Below are positions 59,105-64,000 of a stretch of DNA of 64,000 nucleotides, piece by piece (positions within the stretch are counted from its first letter, which is position 1; the number at the start of each line of letters is the position of its first letter). The notes beneath the pieces are model-generated. The model was not told where the DNA came from. It saw only the letters and a program-made list of their open reading frames with translations, and ran no database searches. The translations under genes were made by a program, and so were the position numbers. This DNA comes from Actinoplanes couchii (lineage in GTDB: Bacteria; Actinomycetota; Actinomycetes; Mycobacteriales; Micromonosporaceae), in contig NZ_BOMG01000071.1 in the NCBI RefSeq assembly GCF_016862075.1, forward strand, positions 58,527 to 122,526, in the 5' to 3' direction.

Positions 59105-60013
59105 ATGCCTCACATGTTCCATCGTCTGGCGGTGCTGGCCGCCACCGTCGCGCTGACCGTCGCCGGCACCGGCGTCCCGGCACGGGCCGCGACCGTGTGG
59201 ACCGGGCGGGTGGACTGGGTCGCCGACGGTGACACCCTCCGCGTCGACCTGGCCGGCGACCACACCACGGCGCTCGTCTCGATCCGGATCCTGGGCATCC
59301 AGGCGATGGAGCAGAAGGTCTACTCACCCCGGCCGGAACGTCGTAAGGGCGACTGCCACGCGCTCGCCGCCACCGCCCGGCTGGAGAAACTCGTCAAAGC
59401 CGGCGGCGGGCAGATCCGGATGACCGCGCTCAAGGCCGCCAGCTCCAGCGAGGGCCGCCCGCTGCGCTCGGTCGCCGTCCGGATCGGCGGGAAGTGGACC
59501 GACGTCGGCGAGGACCTGGTCCGCGGCGGGTACGCGCTGTGGCTGCCGTTCCCCGGCGAATGGGCGATGGACGTGCGCTACCACGCCGCCGCGAAACAGG
59601 CCGCCGCCGCGGGCCGCGAGCTCTACGACACCGACGCCTGCAAACCCGGCCCCGCCCGGAACAGCGGCCTGACCCTGACCGTCAACCCGGACGCCGAGGG
59701 CAACGACGCCGACAACCTCAACGGCGAATGGTTCCAGCTGCACAACCCGTCGGCGGCGGCCGTGCCGGTCGGCGGCTGGTGGGTGCGCGACTCCGGGCTG
59801 CGCCGCTACACCTTTCCGGCCGGAAGCATGGTCCCGGCCGGCGGCGACCTCTACGTGCACATCGGGCCGGGCCGGGACACCGCCACCCACAAGTACTGGG
59901 GCCTGACCAAGCCGATCTTCTCGAACGTCGACCCGGCCGGCCACAGCGTCGGCGACGGCGGCTACCTCTTCGACCCGGACGGCGACATGCGCGGGTGGGA
60001 GATCTACCCCTAG
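59105..60013 (+). CDS. Secreted thermonuclease-like protein with lamin-tail domain
   Basis: 302 aa; the ATG at 59114 is an equally good start. Signal peptide LAVLAATVALTVAGTGVPARA. SNase-like domain (about 30-180) with VDWVADGDTLRVDL, VSIRILGIQAMEQK and DVGEDLVRGGYALWLP. The C-terminal lamin-tail (LTD) domain (about 195-300) has NGEWFQLHNPSAAAVPVGGW then RRYTFPAGSMVPAGGDLYVH. This layout is known for extracellular nucleases. Some catalytic Arg positions are changed relative to staphylococcal nuclease, so activity is not certain. Confidence 0.85.
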   Translation: MPHMFHRLAVLAATVALTVAGTGVPARAATVWTGRVDWVADGDTLRVDLAGDHTTALVSIRILGIQAMEQKVYSPRPERRKGDCHALAATARLEKLVKAGGGQIRMTALKAASSSEGRPLRSVAVRIGGKWTDVGEDLVRGGYALWLPFPGEWAMDVRYHAAAKQAAAAGRELYDTDACKPGPARNSGLTLTVNPDAEGNDADNLNGEWFQLHNPSAAAVPVGGWWVRDSGLRRYTFPAGSMVPAGGDLYVHIGPGRDTATHKYWGLTKPIFSNVDPAGHSVGDGGYLFDPDGDMRGWEIYP

Positions 60014-60660
60014 ACCGGGCCGGCCTCGCCGCTGCGCCAGTGGCGGCGGCACAGCACCCGGTAGGTCACCTCGGCCGCGTCGTTGGTGTCGCCGACCGCC
60101 ACCTGCGCGCCCGAGCGGGCCACCCGGCCGTCCTCGATCCGGGCGTTCTGCCGGCCCGGGCGACCGCACCAGCAGGTCACCTCGACCTGCAACGACACGA
60201 TGTTGTCGGCCAGTTCGAGGAGCCGCTGCGCACCCGGGAACAGGTGCGACAGGAAGTCCGTGGAGATCGCGTAGCAGTCGACGTCCACACACAGCTCGTC
60301 GACCGCCCAGGCCAGCTGCTCCACCTGCTCCGGGCGCAGGAACTGGGCCTCGTCGACGATCACGAAACCACCGGCCGGCACCTCGTCGGAGATCAGCACG
60401 GTCAGCTCGGTGCCGTCGGTCACCTCGATGGCGTCCGCCTCGACACCGAGACGCGACGACATCACCCCGGCGCCGGCCCGGTCCATGCTGGTCAGCAGGA
60501 CCCCGGGCCGGCCCGCCTCACGACGGTTGTACGCGTTCTGCAGCGCCAGCGTCGACTTGCCCGCGCCCATGCTGCCGTGGAACAGCGACAACTCGTGGAA
60601 AACCGGAGCGAGGGTCCTGGCTCGGGACACCACGGGCGTGGAAACAGTGACCGGAACCAA
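60010..60660 (-). CDS. tdk: Thymidine kinase (TK1 type)
   Basis: 216 aa, TTG start. P-loop LFHGSMGAGKST near residue 32, lid-region YNRREAGRPGVLL, Walker B FVIVDEAQFL, and the zinc cysteines VTCWCGRPG and VLCRRHW. It phosphorylates thymidine in the salvage pathway. Convergent overlap of 4 bp with the nuclease gene; a nuclease and a nucleoside salvage enzyme side by side may be chance. Confidence 0.92.
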   Translation of the reverse strand: MVPVTVSTPVVSRARTLAPVFHELSLFHGSMGAGKSTLALQNAYNRREAGRPGVLLTSMDRAGAGVMSSRLGVEADAIEVTDGTELTVLISDEVPAGGFVIVDEAQFLRPEQVEQLAWAVDELCVDVDCYAISTDFLSHLFPGAQRLLELADNIVSLQVEVTCWCGRPGRQNARIEDGRVARSGAQVAVGDTNDAAEVTYRVLCRRHWRSGEAGPV

Positions 60661-60699
60661 TGGTGAGCCTTCCTCATGACCTACGCGGGCCGGTACACG

Positions 60700-62073
60700 C
60701 TACCTGGCTTGTTCACTCGCGGTTTCGCTGGCCGTTGGGCCCGCTTCGCCGCGGCGGAACGGATCGCCGTACGCCCTGATCGCCTGGCGGGCGAACGCCT
60801 GCTGCTGGGTGGCCACCCGCTCCGACCGGCCACGCCCCAGGAAACTGACGAACCAGTGCAGCACCGCGGTCACCCGGTTCTTGAATCCGACCAGGTAGAA
60901 CAGGTGCACCGCGACCCACACCACCCAGGCCGGGAAGCCGGACAGGTGCACCTTCCCGATGCTCGCCACCGCCGAGAAGCGGGAGATCGTCGCCAGGCTG
61001 CCCTTGTCGAAGTAGCGGAACGGCTGACCCGTCTCCTTACCGGCCAGACGCCGCTTGATCTGGTCCGCGGCGTGCCGGCCGCTCTGAATGGCGACCTGCG
61101 CCACACCCGGCAGCGGTTTGCCGTCCGCACCGGCCAGGTTCATCATGTCGCCGAGCACGAAGATCTCCGGATGCCCCGGCAGGCTGGTGTCCGGCTCCAC
61201 CTGGATCCGGCCGGCCCGGTCGGTCTTCACCCCGGTCGCCGCCGCCAGTTTCCCGGCCAGCGCCGGAGCCGCGACCCCGGCCGCCCACACCTTCGTCATC
61301 GCCGGGATCCGCTCGCGTTCCCCGTCGAACTCCACCTCGATACCCGTTGAGTCAACGGCGACGACCTTGGTGTTCGTACGCACCTCGACGCCCAGTTTGT
61401 CCAGCTCCGCCTCCGCCTTCGACGACAGCTGGTCACCGAACGTGTTCAGCACCGCGCCGACCGCGTCCACCAGAAGGATCCGGGCCTTACGGGAGTCGAT
61501 GTGCCTGTACTGGCCGCGCAGCGTGCGGTGCGCCAGCTCGGCGATCTGCCCGGCCATCTCGGTGCCGGTCGGCCCCGCCCCGACCACCACGAACGTCATC
61601 CACCGCTCGATCGTCTCCGGATCGGTGTGCAGATCGGCCACCTCGAACGCGCCGAAGATCCGGGCCCGCAGCTCCAGGGCGTCGTCGATGCTCTTCATGC
61701 CCGGCGCGTGATCGGCGAACTGGTCGTTGCCGAAGTACGACTGGGAAGCGCCCGCCGCGACGATCAGCGTGTCGTACGGCACGGTGTAGTCGATCCCCGG
61801 CCCCGCCACCGACACGACCTTCGCCTCGACGTCGACGTCCTGCACCCAGCCCAGGCGCACGTCGACGTTGTCCTGCCGGCGCAGCACCTCCCGGATCGGC
61901 GGGGCGACCTCGCCCTGGGACAGGATGCCGGTCGCCACCTGGTACAACAGCGGCTGGAAGAGGTGATACGCGGTTCCGTTGATCAGGGTGATCTCGACGT
62001 CCGCACGGCGCAGCGCCTTGATCGCGAAGAGCCCGCCGAAACCGGCCCCGACGACTACCACTCGATGAGTCAT
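60700..62073 (-). CDS. ndh: Type II NADH:quinone oxidoreductase
   Basis: 457 aa from the ATG at 62073 (ribosome binding site GAGGGAG). FAD fold VVVVGAGFGGLFAIKALRRA, quinone-site-type HLFQPLLYQVATGILS near residue 45, NAD fold FVVVGAGPTGTEMAGQIAEL near 165, FAD motif IFVLGDMMNLAGADGKPLPG, then AVQIAIQSGRHAADQI-like VAQVAIQSGRHAADQIKRRL. A C-terminal amphipathic or membrane helix (WVVWVAVHLFYLVGFKNRV) attaches it to the membrane. Passes electrons from NADH to quinone without pumping protons. Confidence 0.92.
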   Translation of the reverse strand: MTHRVVVVGAGFGGLFAIKALRRADVEITLINGTAYHLFQPLLYQVATGILSQGEVAPPIREVLRRQDNVDVRLGWVQDVDVEAKVVSVAGPGIDYTVPYDTLIVAAGASQSYFGNDQFADHAPGMKSIDDALELRARIFGAFEVADLHTDPETIERWMTFVVVGAGPTGTEMAGQIAELAHRTLRGQYRHIDSRKARILLVDAVGAVLNTFGDQLSSKAEAELDKLGVEVRTNTKVVAVDSTGIEVEFDGERERIPAMTKVWAAGVAAPALAGKLAAATGVKTDRAGRIQVEPDTSLPGHPEIFVLGDMMNLAGADGKPLPGVAQVAIQSGRHAADQIKRRLAGKETGQPFRYFDKGSLATISRFSAVASIGKVHLSGFPAWVVWVAVHLFYLVGFKNRVTAVLHWFVSFLGRGRSERVATQQQAFARQAIRAYGDPFRRGEAGPTASETASEQAR

Positions 62074-62134
62074 CAGTACTCCCTCACTTGCGTCCACTCT
62101 CGTATGCCCAGAGCTGGACCGGAAGTACCCGTAC

Positions 62135-62548
62135 TCAGGTCAATCGGTGTGTGATGTGTCCCAGCCAGCGGTCGATCACGGTCAGCTCGGCCTCGGTGAA
62201 GCCCTCGGACATCGCCGCGTTCAGTTCGCGGACCACCGACTTCGCCGTGCCGACCGCCTCCCGGCCGGCCGGGGTCAGGCTCAGCCGCACCGCCCGGGCG
62301 TCCCCGGCGTCCGGGGTCTTGGCCAGGAAACCGGCCCTCTCCAGGCGGCTGACCAGTCCGCTCATCCCGGACGGCGACGCGCACATGGCCGCGCTCACGT
62401 CGCCGACCAGGGCGTTGTCGTGCTGCGCCAGGTGAAAGAGCACCCCGGCCCCGGCCGCTCCGATGCCGGTGTCGCCGGAGCGGGCGTCGATGCACCGCCG
62501 CAGACTCCGCTCGGCGATCATCAGGTCGAAGACCAGGCGATTGCTCAT
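62135..62548 (-). CDS. MarR-family regulator
   Basis: 137 aa. Winged helix (VGDVSAAMCASPSGMSGLVS, LERAGFLAKTPDAGDARAVR, LSLTPAGREAV). Its ATG overlaps the stop of the upstream alpha/beta hydrolase gene (ATGA), so the two form an operon. Confidence 0.9.
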   Translation of the reverse strand: MSNRLVFDLMIAERSLRRCIDARSGDTGIGAAGAGVLFHLAQHDNALVGDVSAAMCASPSGMSGLVSRLERAGFLAKTPDAGDARAVRLSLTPAGREAVGTAKSVVRELNAAMSEGFTEAELTVIDRWLGHITHRLT

Positions 62549-63401
62549 GACTGCTTATCGAACCACGTCACCAGATCGGTCCAGAGGGTGGCGCGCGCGC
62601 CGCGGCGCATGAAGCCGTGATGACCGATCCGCGGCAGCCCCGCGTCCTCCGGCGTCCAGGTGCGCCGCTCGACGTCGGCGCCGGTCAGGTGCCCGGCGAG
62701 CAGGTCGACCTGCGCCGGGGTGCCCCACGGGTCGTCGCTCATGCCGACCGCCAGCACCGGCCCGGTCACCGTGGCGGCCCGGGCGGCGCCGTTCATCGCC
62801 GGGTCGTCGAACAGGTAACCCGGCAGGTTGCCCCAGCGGGCCCACTGCCGCATCGCGGCCACCGGGATGTCCTCGCCGAGCCCCAGCCGGCGGGCCGGGA
62901 CGTAGCCGAACACGGCGGCCAGGCCCGGCCCGAGAAGATTCAGCACCAGCCGGACCCGACGGCGCTCGGCGCGGTCCGGAATCGACGCGATCGACGCCAC
63001 GCGATCGACGCCACGTGCGAGGCGAGCAGCGCGAACGCGGTCAGGCCGGGCCCGCCGTACCCCAGGGTGAGCGCGTGCCCGCCGAGACTGTGCCCGACCG
63101 CGAGCTGCGGCAGTCCCGGGAACCGCTCCGCGGCCCATCCGGTCACGGCCGGCACGTCCTGCTCGATCCACTCCTTCATGCCGACCGCCCGGTGCGCCCT
63201 CGGTGACCCGGACCGCCCGGTGCCCCGGTAGTCGTAGGTGACCGCGGCGATCCGGTTCTCCGCCAGGAAAGCGGCGAACCCGGCATAGAACCCGGCCGGG
63301 GTGGCGGTGGCCGGATGCACCACGAGCACGGCGACGGGCTCGGTCGCCGGCTCGAACAACGTCCCCACGATCCCGCCCACCACAACCGAACTATTTCGCA
63401 T
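62545..63401 (-). pseudogene. Alpha/beta hydrolase gene broken by a 14-bp tandem duplication
   Basis: From the ATG at 63401 the frame reads RNSSVVVGGIVGTLFEPATE, VTYDYRGTGRSG, GHSLGGHALTLGYG (nucleophile Ser) and FALLASHVASIA, then leaves frame. The remainder, SIPDRAERRRVRLVLNLLGP to IGHHGFMRRG (catalytic His) and the stop at 62545, is intact in another frame. The break is an exact 14-bp direct duplication (62987-63000 and 63001-63014). Removing one copy gives SHVASIASIPDR and a normal 280-residue hydrolase. The gene overlaps the MarR gene. Confidence 0.85.
62987..63014. repeat. 14-bp perfect tandem duplication
   Basis: GCGATCGACGCCAC occurs twice in direct succession. It shifts the reading frame of the alpha/beta hydrolase gene. 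A shorter match also lies just before the first copy (GACGCGATC context), which could favour slippage. Confidence 0.9.
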
Positions 63402-63405
63402 GCGA
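63396..63405. promoter_or_regulatory. Palindrome over the hydrolase start codon
   Basis: TCGCATGCGA is a perfect 10-bp palindrome containing the ATG at 63401, in the 61-bp gap between the hydrolase-MarR operon and the lipoprotein gene. It could be an operator for the MarR protein; length alone makes chance possible. Confidence 0.35.
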
Positions 63406-63462
63406 CATAAACTAGGCGACGTGGTCGCCCGGGGCCAGTCCTCTCCGCTACCGTGCGGATCC

Positions 63463-63999
63463 ATGATCTTCCGATGGCGTCGGGCGGGTGCCCGGCTGGC
63501 GGTTGCGGTGCTGGTCGCCGGGGGTGTGGCCGGCTGTGTCCCGGCGTACGAGGAGCCGGTCGGCGACGACGCGTGTGCGGTGCAGCCGACCGACGAGGAG
63601 GCGGCCGCCGAGCCGGAACTGATCGCCATCGAGCACGACGACTACAAAGCCGAGCACATCGGGCGTACGGCGGACGGGCGGCAGTTCTTCCTCACCGAAC
63701 CGTTCGAACGGGACAGGGGCTTCGTCGCGCTGTACCTCTTCGACGCGGACGGGACGCTCGACGAGGCGCGCATCGACCCGGACGCGGACGGGCTCTACGA
63801 GCGGCGGCTCACCGAACTGGGTGCGGTGACGTACGGCCGCATCGCCGTGAAGCCCTTCGAGGTGGACCGCTTCGGCCTGACCTTCGGGCTGGTCAGCAGG
63901 ATTCCCGAGGGCGGCGGCGGCATCCGGTGGGTGTCGGCCGAACCCGGCGACTACATGGCCTTCACCGCGCCGTGGGACTGCGGGCTCTACGACACCTAG
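63463..63999 (+). CDS. Hypothetical lipoprotein
   Basis: 178 aa from the ATG at 63463. Signal peptide LAVAVLVAGGVAGC with lipobox Cys near residue 25. The mature part (DDYKAEHIGRTADGRQFFLT, VALYLFDADGTLDEARID, AVTYGRIAVKPFEVDRFGLT) looks like a compact beta domain of the Immunity-type or formylglycine-unrelated hypothetical proteins common in actinomycetes; I do not recognise it. The stop lies one base before the window end. Confidence 0.65.
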   Translation: MIFRWRRAGARLAVAVLVAGGVAGCVPAYEEPVGDDACAVQPTDEEAAAEPELIAIEHDDYKAEHIGRTADGRQFFLTEPFERDRGFVALYLFDADGTLDEARIDPDADGLYERRLTELGAVTYGRIAVKPFEVDRFGLTFGLVSRIPEGGGGIRWVSAEPGDYMAFTAPWDCGLYDT

Positions 64000-64000
64000 G

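Noticed and set aside
1..64000. tRNA, rRNA, insertion sequences or prophage
   Set aside because: No transposase, integrase, phage structural gene, terminal inverted repeats or tRNA-like cloverleaf was seen on either strand by eye; tRNAscan and Infernal searches would be decisive.

Overview
The window is very GC-rich, densely coded DNA with third-position G/C bias, many GTG/TTG starts and frequent 4-bp ATGA/GTGA stop-start overlaps. This is typical of a filamentous actinomycete. A SigE-family sigma factor, a GerW-like sporulation relic, the cslA/glxA/cslZ set and a PilZ gene behind a FliA/WhiG-type promoter fit the Micromonosporaceae, with Actinoplanes the closest guess (inference). I saw no rRNA, tRNA, CRISPR array, insertion sequence or prophage.

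Layout. 1-4.8 kb: accessory genes for a molybdenum hydroxylase of the CO-dehydrogenase family (XdhC-YHS fusion, MobA-like transferase, coxD, coxG, coxE). 4.9-5.3 kb: a decayed DNA-binding gene. 5.7-8.8 kb: F420-type nitroreductase, LysR and GntR regulators, an alpha/beta hydrolase. 8.8-13 kb: a meta-cleavage catabolic block (VOC extradiol dioxygenase, GalD-, GalC- and GalB-like enzymes, divergent dehydrogenase). 12.9-17.1 kb: amidoligase, a repeat protein beside a SigE-type sigma factor, PilZ protein, hairpins, frameshifted GerW-like gene. 17.3-23.5 kb: LacI-controlled ABC sugar importer with a GH42 beta-galactosidase and two palindromic operators. 23.6-31.2 kb: AbfB-domain protein, surface protein, methyltransferase, then cslZ, glxA and cslA for a beta-glucan. 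31.4-35.3 kb: ABC-2 exporter with a two-component system.

35.3-37.4 kb is the most unusual stretch: an NTPase relic, an internally deleted nitrilase with intact start and RBS, an intact gene resembling red chlorophyll catabolite reductase (RCCR), and the tail of a Rieske oxygenase. 37.4-39.7 kb: three paralogous lipoproteins. 39.9-47.5 kb: acyl-CoA oxidase, TetR/SDR pair with operator, ECF41 sigma factor with its coupled flavoprotein, ICL/PEPM-family enzyme, IclR regulator. 47.5-52.5 kb: small proteins, more lipoprotein relatives and a truncated serine hydrolase. 52.8-55.3 kb: a coiled-coil protein paired with a DUF4041/T5orf172 (GIY-YIG-like) protein, a candidate defence module. 55.3-64 kb: ABC exporter pair, secreted nuclease, thymidine kinase, NDH-2, MarR regulator, an alpha/beta hydrolase broken by a 14-bp tandem duplication, and a lipoprotein.

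Several genes are broken in ways that can be read directly from the bases: stop plus frameshift near 5.2 kb, 1-nt frameshift near 16.86 kb, internal deletion at 36.2 kb, 14-bp duplication at 63.0 kb. Family names are assigned by eye from motifs; no database search was possible.
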